DNA of 52,574 bases, taken from NCBI GenBank assembly GCA_045598025.1, contig JAZLLH010000009.1, positions 1 to 52,574 of the forward strand, written 5' to 3'. The stretch comes from UBA1195 sp045598025 (lineage in GTDB: Bacteria > Bacteroidota > Bacteroidia > Bacteroidales > WCHB1-69). The notes beneath the pieces were generated by a model, which did no database searches, was not told where the DNA came from, and worked only from the letters and a program-made list of their open reading frames with translations. This document shows positions 40,813 through 48,825 of this stretch, one piece after another (position 1 is the first letter of the stretch; every line of letters starts with the position of its first letter). Both the position numbers and the translations under genes were made by a program.

Positions 40813-42531
40813 ATGAAAAAACACCTTTCTTTACGAGGAGGGAGCGTGTGCGTGCTCTGCCTTTTCTTTACCTTTACAGCCTTTTCCCAGAGGCTGTCTG
40901 TGCTGATAGTGGAAGTGATGTTCAAACCGGATCCCCCGGTCGGTTTGCCGCCGGTGGAGTATGTGGAGTTGTACAACCGTGGTCCTGCAGCGGTGCAGCT
41001 GGATTCCTGGAAACTGGGCGTGGGGAAAAATACCCGTTCTATTTCCCATGCGGTATTGAAGCCGGGGGAGTACCTGATTGTGGCTGCTCCGTCCGACACC
41101 TCGGTCCTGTCGGCATACGGGAAAGTGGCGGCGGTCAGCAGTCTGTCCCTGTCCAATACTTCCCAAACGCTCTCCCTGTATGATGCTTCCGGAACATGTG
41201 TGCATTCTGTGAGTTATTCGGTCCTGTGGCACAGTGCTTCCAAACAGTCGGGCGGATGGTCGCTGGAAATGGTGGATACGGAAAATCCGTGTGCGGAGAG
41301 CTCCAATTGGGCTTCTTCCATTGCTGTTTCGGGAGGCACTCCCGGACAGGTCAATTCCGTGGCAGATGCGAATCCGGACGGGCAACCTCCACTCCTGTTC
41401 CGGGCTGTACCCGTTGATTCCATGAGCGTGCGTCTGTTCTTTACGGAAAAAATGCATCCCGACAGTCTCAGACAACCTTCTTTCTATCGCTTCAGCCATT
41501 CTTTGGATGTGTTTGAGGCGGGAGATGTCTCCTCGGATTGGAAATCGGTTCTGTTGAGATTGTCTTCACCTATGGAACACGGACAGATTTACCGTATACG
41601 GGCTGTTTCCGCATGCGATTGTGCGGGGAATCCGCTCCTGTCGTCCGAGGAGGTGGAGGTGGCATTGCCGGACGAACCCGACGTATCGGATATGGTCATC
41701 AACGAAGTGCTGTTCCATCCGTATGAAGGAGGTTCCGACTTTGTAGAGATATGCAATCGTTCGGACAAAGTGATTGATTTGAGTGCTTTCCGTTTGTCTA
41801 CCAGAAAGCAGGGCGGTGTCGCGGATACCGGCAGAGCGATTGCACCCGGAGGATGGCTGATGTTTCCCGGGGATTATTTTTGTCTGAGCAGGGATTGTAA
41901 ATCCGTCTGCAGCCTGTACGATTGTCCGGAATCCGGTCGCAGTCTGGTGGAAATGAACGCTCTGCCTACATATGCCAACAGCGGAGGAACGGTGCTGCTG
42001 CTGTATCGGGCGGAAGTGATGGATGAAATGGAGTATACGGAAGATATGCACTATCCCTTGCTGGCTTCCCGTCAAGGGGTAAGTCTGGAGAAGATACATC
42101 CGGATTTGCCCGGTATGCAGCCTTCTTCCTGGCATTCTGCCGCTTCTTCGGCAGGATACGCCACTCCGGGGAGGAAAAATTCCTGCTATACGGAAGCCGG
42201 ACAGGCGGACGAAAGCGTTCTGAGTGCGGAATCCTGGTTGTTCTCACCGGACGGGGACGGATATGAGGATGTGCTTCGGATTCATTACCGCTTGCCCGAG
42301 GCCGGATATAGAGGAAGCGCCTGGATTTGTTGTGTGGACGGTCGGCGGATTTGCCGCTTGTCCAACAACGAGATGCTTTCCACCGAAGGAGACCTCGTGT
42401 GGGACGGTCTGATGGAAAACGGCATGAAAGCCCCTTTGGGCTACTATGTGCTGCTGTTTGAGTACTGGAACCTTCAGGGTAAGGTGCAAGTCTGCCGGAA
42501 AGTGCTTACCGTGGCCGCCCGTTTGAATTAG
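40813..42531 (+). CDS. Exported lamin-tail-domain protein with FlgD/CHU_C-like C-terminus, 572 aa
   Basis: A signal peptide (about 1-25, cleavage after AFS) leads to a lamin tail domain (about 30-135: LIVEVMFKP, EYVELYNRG, W-K-L-G), an Ig-like or Big_5-like region (about 200-290), and a second lamin tail domain (about 293-400: VINEVLFHP, DFVEICNRSDK). The last 90 residues resemble FlgD_ig or CHU_C type B sorting domains: LFSPDGDGYED, then WDGLMENG and APLGYYVL. A T9SS type B cargo is therefore likely but not proven, since the canonical Arg-Trp-Gly motif is not evident. It lies 56 bases after the RRM gene and converges with a small gene (4-base stop overlap). Confidence 0.85.
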   Translation: MKKHLSLRGGSVCVLCLFFTFTAFSQRLSVLIVEVMFKPDPPVGLPPVEYVELYNRGPAAVQLDSWKLGVGKNTRSISHAVLKPGEYLIVAAPSDTSVLSAYGKVAAVSSLSLSNTSQTLSLYDASGTCVHSVSYSVLWHSASKQSGGWSLEMVDTENPCAESSNWASSIAVSGGTPGQVNSVADANPDGQPPLLFRAVPVDSMSVRLFFTEKMHPDSLRQPSFYRFSHSLDVFEAGDVSSDWKSVLLRLSSPMEHGQIYRIRAVSACDCAGNPLLSSEEVEVALPDEPDVSDMVINEVLFHPYEGGSDFVEICNRSDKVIDLSAFRLSTRKQGGVADTGRAIAPGGWLMFPGDYFCLSRDCKSVCSLYDCPESGRSLVEMNALPTYANSGGTVLLLYRAEVMDEMEYTEDMHYPLLASRQGVSLEKIHPDLPGMQPSSWHSAASSAGYATPGRKNSCYTEAGQADESVLSAESWLFSPDGDGYEDVLRIHYRLPEAGYRGSAWICCVDGRRICRLSNNEMLSTEGDLVWDGLMENGMKAPLGYYVLLFEYWNLQGKVQVCRKVLTVAARLN

Positions 42532-42698
42532 ACGTTTTTCATGTTTTCGTCCATGCGTTTTTCCTCTTCCAACTGCCAGAGCAAAAAGGCAGATTGCTGT
42601 TCCATGTAGTTGAGTATGTCTATTTTGATGTTCAGGTCGTTGATTTTTCCGAGATCTTCTATGATAGCGTCAATGCGGATTTTGAAATTGTTATCCAT
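42528..42698 (-). CDS. Small hypothetical protein, 56 aa, helical
   Basis: The ATG at 42698 (MDNNFKIRIDAIIEDLGK) opens a short acidic protein predicted to be largely helical, ending with an EEEKRMDENM stretch. No family is recognised. It follows the ABC permease by 82 bases on the same strand and its stop overlaps that of the lamin-tail gene by 4 bases. The upstream extension to 42758 is less gene-like. Coding character is plausible, with the usual even use of codons, but support is limited by length. Confidence 0.5.
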   Translation of the reverse strand: MDNNFKIRIDAIIEDLGKINDLNIKIDILNYMEQQSAFLLWQLEEEKRMDENMKNV

Positions 42699-42780
42699 GT
42701 TTTTTGTTGTTTTACAATCGTTTTTTTTTGATGGCACTTTCCGAAAAAGGAAGGGCATCTGAGTGGGAAAGTGTTTTGTT

Positions 42781-44391
42781 TTACAAGGCTTCGAAATATT
42801 GCTTTCCTTTGTTTTTCAACCATCCGATTTCCAGGTAGTCCAAAAATCCCATCAAAGCGCAGATGATGCACAGATAGAGGTTACTGGCAAAATAACTTTG
42901 GTTGTATGAGGAAATGATGACGATGCAGGGTACGAACAGAATCAGCATGATGCCGCTTTCAATGCAGGTCACTAGCAGGCCCCGGATGTTCTGTTTGATG
43001 ACTTCGGTTGCATTATTCCATTCCAGTTTGGGATGGCGGATGTCGCTTTTCAGTCCCAAGGTAGCGGAAAACAATACGGTCAGTCCGATGAAAAGCAGGC
43101 TCAGTACGGCTCCGACCGCAGGCACTTTCAGCATGATGACGGCCGAAATCCAAAGCAGGAAAGCAGGAATCAGCGTAAACAGCAGGTGCAAGCGCAGTTT
43201 GGCTTTCAGAATTTCCTGTGTAGGGATGGGGAGTGAGCGCAGCATGTAAAAGTGCTTTCCTTCCATGCTGATGGAATAGGCGGAAAGGCTGTTTATGATG
43301 GTCGTATAGGCAATGGCAATCCCGACGAGCAGGGCCATCGTCTGGGGAGAGGAGAGGTCTGTGATTTTTTCTGTTATTCCGTTGGGGTTGATCAGCAGGA
43401 AGACGGCAGCTACTATGCCGAATACGCTTCCCATGGAACAGTTCAGCAGATAGGTAGGGTTTTGCAACAGCAGTTTTCCTTCTTTGAGTAGCAGGGCCTT
43501 TCCCAGTCCTTTAGCCACAGATGCCTTTTCCTTATAGATTTTTCTGTTTTTGCTTTTGTGGGAAAAAGTCAGTTGGGTCAGGTTGTGATTCAATAGGAAA
43601 AACACAACGGCAGACAGGGCGAGTATGGACAGAGAAATCATCAGCAGGGAGGCTGCATCTCCTTCGAAGGCACGCCCCAAACGGTAAAGGGGGTACATGT
43701 CGGAGAGCACCCAGGAACTGATGCTGCCGATGTGTTCTGCAATGGATTCAAACCACAGTGTGGCCTTGTTGTACAGAAAAATATACAGAAAGATACCAAG
43801 CAGGCTGACGACGACAATGATGAAATTCTTGTTCCGGACGTGCGAAGCAATCAGGGCTATGACCCAGCCTACGATGCAGGACAGGGATAGAATGAGCAGA
43901 CCGAGAAGGAAAAAGAGCAGAAGCGAAGAAATCGCGCCCGCTCCACTGAAACCGAAAATACTTCCGTATGCAACGAAGGTCGGTATCAGAATCAGGGCAA
44001 GACCCAGCATTCCGGTCTGGTAGCAATTGGTCAAACGGCTCAGCAATATGTATTTGGGCGGGATGGGAAGGGAAAACAGCAGTTCATTGTCTTTTCCCTG
44101 GTACAGGCCGGTGTAGATGGATAATACACTCAGCAGCAGTCCAAACAGCAGCGCTGTGCTGCTCATGATGGCGAAGCACAGCCAGCTCTGTCCGCTTTCC
44201 ACCGTGGCCAGACAGAGACTTTTGCTCATGGAGTAGAACAGCCATCCGAAAATGCCAAATGCGTAAATCCGCAGCAGCGCGTACAGCAATGCACTTCCGA
44301 CCGAACGTTTCTTCCCGTTTTTCCGGCTGAAGAACAGCAGGGTGGTATTGCGCCTAAGTTCTTTCTTTATTAAGGTCTTCAGCATGTTCAA
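42781..44391 (-). CDS. ABC transporter permease, 536 aa
   Basis: About 12 hydrophobic segments are arranged in two blocks typical of the ABC-2 type or ABC exporter permease class used with stand-alone ATPases in Firmicutes and Bacteroidota (YhgE/YtrC-like). The stretch DNELLFSLPIPPKYILLSRL (given in part) and LLKEGKLLLQNPTYLLN match that class, where an amphipathic helix contacts the ATPase. The start overlaps the ATPase stop by 4 bases. Substrate unknown; lipids, peptides or drugs are possible. Confidence 0.88.
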   Translation of the reverse strand: MNMLKTLIKKELRRNTTLLFFSRKNGKKRSVGSALLYALLRIYAFGIFGWLFYSMSKSLCLATVESGQSWLCFAIMSSTALLFGLLLSVLSIYTGLYQGKDNELLFSLPIPPKYILLSRLTNCYQTGMLGLALILIPTFVAYGSIFGFSGAGAISSLLLFFLLGLLILSLSCIVGWVIALIASHVRNKNFIIVVVSLLGIFLYIFLYNKATLWFESIAEHIGSISSWVLSDMYPLYRLGRAFEGDAASLLMISLSILALSAVVFFLLNHNLTQLTFSHKSKNRKIYKEKASVAKGLGKALLLKEGKLLLQNPTYLLNCSMGSVFGIVAAVFLLINPNGITEKITDLSSPQTMALLVGIAIAYTTIINSLSAYSISMEGKHFYMLRSLPIPTQEILKAKLRLHLLFTLIPAFLLWISAVIMLKVPAVGAVLSLLFIGLTVLFSATLGLKSDIRHPKLEWNNATEVIKQNIRGLLVTCIESGIMLILFVPCIVIISSYNQSYFASNLYLCIICALMGFLDYLEIGWLKNKGKQYFEAL

Positions 44392-45092
44392 TCCTCCAAT
44401 TCCAAAAACACGTTTTCCAGGCTCTGGTCACCTTTGACTTCTTCCATGCTTCCTGAACGGATCAGCCGTCCGTTTTGGATGATGGCTATTTTGTCGCACA
44501 GTTTTTCGGCTACTTCCAGTACGTGAGTGGAAAAGAAGATGGCACCGCCCCGGTTGCAAAGGTCCCGCATCAGCTGTTTCAGCATGTGGGAGGCTTTGGG
44601 GTCCAGTCCTACGAAAGGTTCATCCATGACGAAGAGTTTCGGTTCGTGAATCAGAGCGGAAATGACGGCCAATTTCTGTTTCATGCCGTGGGAATAGGAA
44701 CTGATGGACTGTCCCAGGTCCTTTGTCAGTTCGAAATCGGCGGCGTAACGGTGAATGCGTTCGGTGCGCACGTCTCCGGGAAGGTTGAAAATGTCGGCAA
44801 TGAAGTTCAGATACTGTATGCCCGTCATGAATTCGTAGATTTCCGGATTATCCGGAAGGTATGCTGTAACCTGTTTGCAGTCAATGGGATGCTCCTTGAT
44901 GGAGGTTCCGTTGATGAGGATTTCGCCTGAATCAAACGGCAGAATGCCACAGCAGGATTTGATGGTGGTGGTTTTTCCGGCCCCGTTCGGCCCGATGAAT
45001 CCGTATATTTCGCCGGGGGCGATGTGCAGCGAAAGGTCGTCGACGGCTTTTTTGTCGCCGTAACTCTTGCTAAGGTGTGTAATGGTAAGCAT
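44388..45092 (-). CDS. ABC transporter ATP-binding protein
   Basis: Walker A is GPNGAGKT (34-41), the signature is the variant SSYSHGMKQK (LSxGQ position, near 130-139), Walker B is LFVMDEPFVGLD and the His loop lies in FSTHVLE. At 234 residues it is a bare nucleotide-binding domain. It pairs with the adjacent permease, whose start overlaps its stop. A TACTTTTG box (45135-45142, minus) lies 43 bases ahead of the ATG. Confidence 0.95.
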   Translation of the reverse strand: MLTITHLSKSYGDKKAVDDLSLHIAPGEIYGFIGPNGAGKTTTIKSCCGILPFDSGEILINGTSIKEHPIDCKQVTAYLPDNPEIYEFMTGIQYLNFIADIFNLPGDVRTERIHRYAADFELTKDLGQSISSYSHGMKQKLAVISALIHEPKLFVMDEPFVGLDPKASHMLKQLMRDLCNRGGAIFFSTHVLEVAEKLCDKIAIIQNGRLIRSGSMEEVKGDQSLENVFLELED

Positions 45093-45134
45093 ATTTCAAT
45101 AAATATATGAAATGGAATGTTTGTTTTTGTCTGC

Positions 45135-45142
45135 AAAAGTAC
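45135..45142 (-). promoter_or_regulatory. -7 box of the ABC transporter operon
   Basis: TACTTTTG on the minus strand, about 43 bases before the ATG at 45092 and divergent from the PorP promoter. Confidence 0.7.
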
Positions 45143-45185
45143 AAAAAATAGCAATATCATTGAGAAGGTCTATTCCAAATTTGTT

Positions 45186-45193
45186 TATTTTTG
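45186..45193 (+). promoter_or_regulatory. -7 box of the PorP/PorE-like operon
   Basis: TATTTTTG. The expected start near 45199 leaves only 4 bases to the ATG at 45203, so the ATG at 45224 is preferred. Confidence 0.65.
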
Positions 45194-45223
45194 CAGTTTT
45201 AAATGGGAATAGTGCGAAACATT

Positions 45224-46249
45224 ATGAACAAACGGTGGATGCGGTGGGTGCTTGTCTGGCTGTGGACAGGTTTTGCCGGGCTTCTTTCAGCCCAGGATCT
45301 GCATCATTCCCAATTCTGGAAAAATCCGATGGCGGCCAATCCGGCCACTGCCGGGCTGATAGAGGGGGATTTCGTGATGGGGACCTATTCCCGAACCCAA
45401 TGGCTTTCGGTGACCCGTCCGTATCAGACCAACGGACTGTGGTTCGGCTTGCCTTTTATGAGAAGGGTTGTACAGCAGGATATATTCGGCACGGGCGTCT
45501 CTTTGGATGCGGATCGCGCGGGCGATGCCAAGTACCGTACGCTCCAGGCCGATGCTTATTTTTCCTATTCCAAAGCAATCAACCGGAAGAACAATCATTT
45601 CCTTTCCGCCGGTCTGATGTTGGGGTGGGTGCAGCGGCAGCTTCGGCCGGACTTGTTGAGCTTCGATGACCAATACCATGACGGAAGCTATGACCCGTTG
45701 GCTGTATCCCGGGATGCCTTGGCTTCCAGTTCTTTTTCCTATCTTGATGTGGGCGTGGGAGTCCATTGGCTGTTTCATCCCTCTTTTGCCTCGTTCAAAG
45801 CAGGTTTCGGACTGTTCCATTTCAACAGGCCGTCCCAGTCCCTGCTGAAGGACAAGGATGTGCTTCTGCCAATGAAGTATACGGGAACATTCCAGATGGA
45901 GATACCCATGGGATCGGGAATTTCCGTATGGCCTTCCTTGTACGCATCCCGACAGGAGATGTATACAGAGGTCATGATGGGCGCTCTGATTTCGTATGCA
46001 CTCCATTTTGACCAGAAAGGCTATGTGAATCACCTCCAATGGGGGATTGACTACCGCGTGGGAGATGCTGTTTATGCGGTAGTGGGGGGTGATTGGAGAC
46101 AGTTCCAGCTACAGCTCAGTTACGATTTCAATGTTTCCTCTCTCTCCAAAGCCTCTAATGGAAGAGGTGGACTGGAAATGCATTTGGTATATCTTTACAA
46201 AAAACCGAAGGTGTTCCGTCGCCACAAAGTGCCCTGTCCCATTTTTTGA
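45224..46249 (+). CDS. PorP/SprF-family type IX secretion outer-membrane protein
   Basis: The start at 45224 gives a clean signal peptide (1-22, cleavage after LLS or SAQ). The mature protein begins with QDLHHSQFWKNPMAANPA, the hallmark of PorP/SprF, continues as a 14-strand-type barrel, and ends with RRHKVPCPIF, the family's CPRF-like C-terminal signature. PorP anchors PorK/N to the outer membrane in the T9SS core; SprF paralogues dedicate themselves to single adhesin cargos. Which role applies here is not clear, since porK/L/M/N are not in the window. The PorE-like gene follows 6 bases later. Confidence 0.92.
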   Translation: MNKRWMRWVLVWLWTGFAGLLSAQDLHHSQFWKNPMAANPATAGLIEGDFVMGTYSRTQWLSVTRPYQTNGLWFGLPFMRRVVQQDIFGTGVSLDADRAGDAKYRTLQADAYFSYSKAINRKNNHFLSAGLMLGWVQRQLRPDLLSFDDQYHDGSYDPLAVSRDALASSSFSYLDVGVGVHWLFHPSFASFKAGFGLFHFNRPSQSLLKDKDVLLPMKYTGTFQMEIPMGSGISVWPSLYASRQEMYTEVMMGALISYALHFDQKGYVNHLQWGIDYRVGDAVYAVVGGDWRQFQLQLSYDFNVSSLSKASNGRGGLEMHLVYLYKKPKVFRRHKVPCPIF

Positions 46250-46255
46250 AGCATT

Positions 46256-48568
46256 ATGAAGAAAGAAAGGATAACTGCAATCGTGCTGATGTGTTTCTGC
46301 TTTGCCCGTGTTTCTGCATTGTATGCGCAGGTGCCGGGAGAGACACTGGACAAAGCCGTCTATTGGGAAAAGGAGGGAGATTGGGCTTCGGCTGCTTCCT
46401 ATTACGAGGATTATATACAGCAGACGGGAAATGTACCGCTTTCTGTCTGTTATTCTTATGCTCATTGCCTGCGCCGGTTGTACGAATATGCCCAAGCTGA
46501 AAAGTATTATCAGCAGGTATGGGAAGGAGATTCGCTCCATTACCCGGAAGCTCTTTTCTATATGGCCGTTGTGAAGAAAAACAATGCCAAATACAAGGAG
46601 GCTGGCCTTTTGTTTGCCCGTTATCTGCAGTATAACCGGAATGCCGCTAAGGAAAAGGATGTGTTTGTCCGCAGGGCCGGCATGGAAGTGAAGGCTTGTG
46701 TCTTGGCGGAAGAGCATTGGCTGAAACATCCGTCCGAAATCGAATTGTCAGCTGTGGAAGGCAGTGTCAATTCTCCTTATTCCGAATTCAATCCCCGTTT
46801 TGCCGGAGATACGGTGCTGTATTTTTCCTCTCTTCGGCCTGTCACGCAGAATGCTCACGGAAACAGCCTTTTGGGCGACTATTACCGTTCTGCTGTCTAT
46901 CGTTCGGAAATTAAATCCGGTCAGGTAGGGAAGGCCCGGCCTATGTCTGCCCTGTTCAATCATCCGCAGTATCACAATGCCAATCTGTGCATTAGTCCGG
47001 ATGGAATGCATATTTATTTGACCCGTAGTCTGTTGCCTGATCCGGCAGAGGATCGTGCGGGAATCTGGGTATCGGATTTTTCCAACGGGAAATGGCAGAA
47101 ACCCTATCTTCTGGAATCTCCCGTCAATATGCCCGGAACTGTCAGCAGTCAGCCTTTCTCCACTATGGTAGATGGAGCGGAAGTGCTGTATTTCGTCTCC
47201 GACCGTCCCGGTGGTTTCGGCGGTTTTGACATCTGGTATTCCATACGGGAAACAGACGGCGTTTTCCGGGCGGCCATGAATGCAGGTCCAGTCATCAACA
47301 GTCCTGGAAACGAATACACTCCGTATTATCATTCCGACAGTGCGGTGATGTATTTCAGTTCGGACTGGTATCCAGGCATGGGAGGCTTTGACATTTTTTC
47401 CCTTCACGGTGGTTTGAGTACTTGGGAAGGAAGTCCGCTCAATGTGGGCTATCCCCTGAATTCTCCGGCGAATGATGTATACTTTTCCTTATTTCCGGAT
47501 GCTTCCGGAGGGTGTTTTGCCTCCAACCGTCGTTCGGCCTATGCGTTGAGTGATCCCGTATGCTGTAACGATATTTTCGTTTTCCACCGTCCCCGTAAAG
47601 AATCCGTTATCCGTCGGGATACGTTTTTTCTTCCGTCGGATGCATCTGCGGTTGCCGCGGCATCTCTGCTGCCATTGACACTGTATTTCCACAATGACGA
47701 GCCGGAGCCGCATTCCTTTTCTGATACGACTTGCCTGGATTATCAGACGACTCTGGATGCCTATCTCCGTCTGGAATCCGTGTACGAGGAAAAGTATGCG
47801 GATGGGCTGGAGGGAGCGGCCGCCGATTTCGCACGCATGCGCATTGACCGTTTTTTCAGGGATTCGCTTTCCGGCGGTCATGCCCGCTTGCTGCAGTTTT
47901 TCGCTTACCTGCGCAAGGATCTGGAGTCGGGAAACAGGGTTTGTCTTACAATTGACGGGCATGCGAGTCCATTGTTTTCATCGGAGTACAATATGAAACT
48001 TTCCTCTCGGCGGATTCAGAGCCTCTGGAACAGTATGACAAAATATGAAGGCGGCTGTTTTCTTCCGTATATGGAAAACGGCAGTCTGGCCATCGTGAAA
48101 ACTCCGCAGGGAAAGGATAAGGCAGCCTCTGGGGTAAGCGACAATCCGAACGATCAGCGGAATTCCGTGTATGCTTTGTCGGCCGCTTTGGAACGCAGAA
48201 TACAGATTACGGATTATGCTTCTGAATCATCTTTCCTTGTGAAAGAGACAGCCTTGCCTCTGCGTATGCCGGATACGCTTTTTGTTGTCCGGGAATGCGA
48301 AGGGACGGATGTTTACAGTTTGGCTGTTGAAGTGAAAAATACCGGAAGTCAGCCTATGCATTTGAGTGGTTTTTCTGCCTCATCTACTGCTTTGGTTTTC
48401 CGTTCGGATACCCTTTGTGTCAAGCCTGGAGGGTCTGCATATATATTATTAGAATGTAATAAGCAAACGGTTGAAAAACAGATGAAAATATTTTGTAATT
48501 TCCGATATTCATGCGGACAGGAAAAGGCTTCCGCCGGCTTTGCTGTTTCCTTTTTCAGGAGAAAATAG
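46256..48568 (+). CDS. PorE-like TPR/PD40/OmpA periplasmic protein with extra C-terminal Ig-like domain, 770 aa
   Basis: A signal peptide (1-24, cleavage after LYA) is followed by TPR-like helices (about 28-135), a WD40-like beta-propeller (about 150-440, with repeated SPDGMHIYLTR and PGGFGGFDIWYS-type blades), a linker, and an OmpA-like peptidoglycan-binding domain (about 545-650; GHASPLFSSEYNMKLSSRR holds the Asp/Arg-type anchor). A last domain of about 80 residues resembles the DUF1573/ASH Ig fold (EVKNTGSQPMHLSGF). PorE of P. gingivalis has TPR, propeller, a CRD and a C-terminal OmpA and tethers the T9SS to the wall. The added Ig-like end after OmpA is unlike that order. It is co-transcribed with the PorP-like gene. 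Confidence 0.85.
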   Translation: MKKERITAIVLMCFCFARVSALYAQVPGETLDKAVYWEKEGDWASAASYYEDYIQQTGNVPLSVCYSYAHCLRRLYEYAQAEKYYQQVWEGDSLHYPEALFYMAVVKKNNAKYKEAGLLFARYLQYNRNAAKEKDVFVRRAGMEVKACVLAEEHWLKHPSEIELSAVEGSVNSPYSEFNPRFAGDTVLYFSSLRPVTQNAHGNSLLGDYYRSAVYRSEIKSGQVGKARPMSALFNHPQYHNANLCISPDGMHIYLTRSLLPDPAEDRAGIWVSDFSNGKWQKPYLLESPVNMPGTVSSQPFSTMVDGAEVLYFVSDRPGGFGGFDIWYSIRETDGVFRAAMNAGPVINSPGNEYTPYYHSDSAVMYFSSDWYPGMGGFDIFSLHGGLSTWEGSPLNVGYPLNSPANDVYFSLFPDASGGCFASNRRSAYALSDPVCCNDIFVFHRPRKESVIRRDTFFLPSDASAVAAASLLPLTLYFHNDEPEPHSFSDTTCLDYQTTLDAYLRLESVYEEKYADGLEGAAADFARMRIDRFFRDSLSGGHARLLQFFAYLRKDLESGNRVCLTIDGHASPLFSSEYNMKLSSRRIQSLWNSMTKYEGGCFLPYMENGSLAIVKTPQGKDKAASGVSDNPNDQRNSVYALSAALERRIQITDYASESSFLVKETALPLRMPDTLFVVRECEGTDVYSLAVEVKNTGSQPMHLSGFSASSTALVFRSDTLCVKPGGSAYILLECNKQTVEKQMKIFCNFRYSCGQEKASAGFAVSFFRRK

Positions 48569-48825
48569 AAAGAACAAAATATTTTTATATGACGTTTTTG
48601 TTATATGCTCTTTATTCACAATGAATTGTTAAAAATAGCCGTTATTTTATAGCAAAAAAATTGATTCGATTTTTTTTTCAAGACCACTTTTTTTCGGTTT
48701 TTTTTTGGTACTTTTGCACCATGGAAAGTTGAAAACACGACTGCAGGTCATTTGCTTTATTTCCAATATTTTGATTTTTTATAAACGAAATTATTCGTAT
48801 AGGTTTTATTTTTCATATTCGGCGT
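48569..48825 (+). promoter_or_regulatory. dnaA upstream region with one DnaA-box-like site
   Basis: A strongly A/T-rich stretch contains TATTTTA-like runs, a TAnnTTTG box TACTTTTG at 48709-48716 (expected start near 48722, leader of about 104 bases) and TTATTCACA at 48612-48620, one change from the DnaA box. A single box is not enough to call an origin, but autoregulation by DnaA is plausible. Confidence 0.55.

Noticed and set aside
48721..48732. Three-codon open frame (ATG GAA AGT TGA) ahead of dnaA
   Set aside because: The expected transcript start (about 48722) falls inside its ATG, so it is probably not translated.
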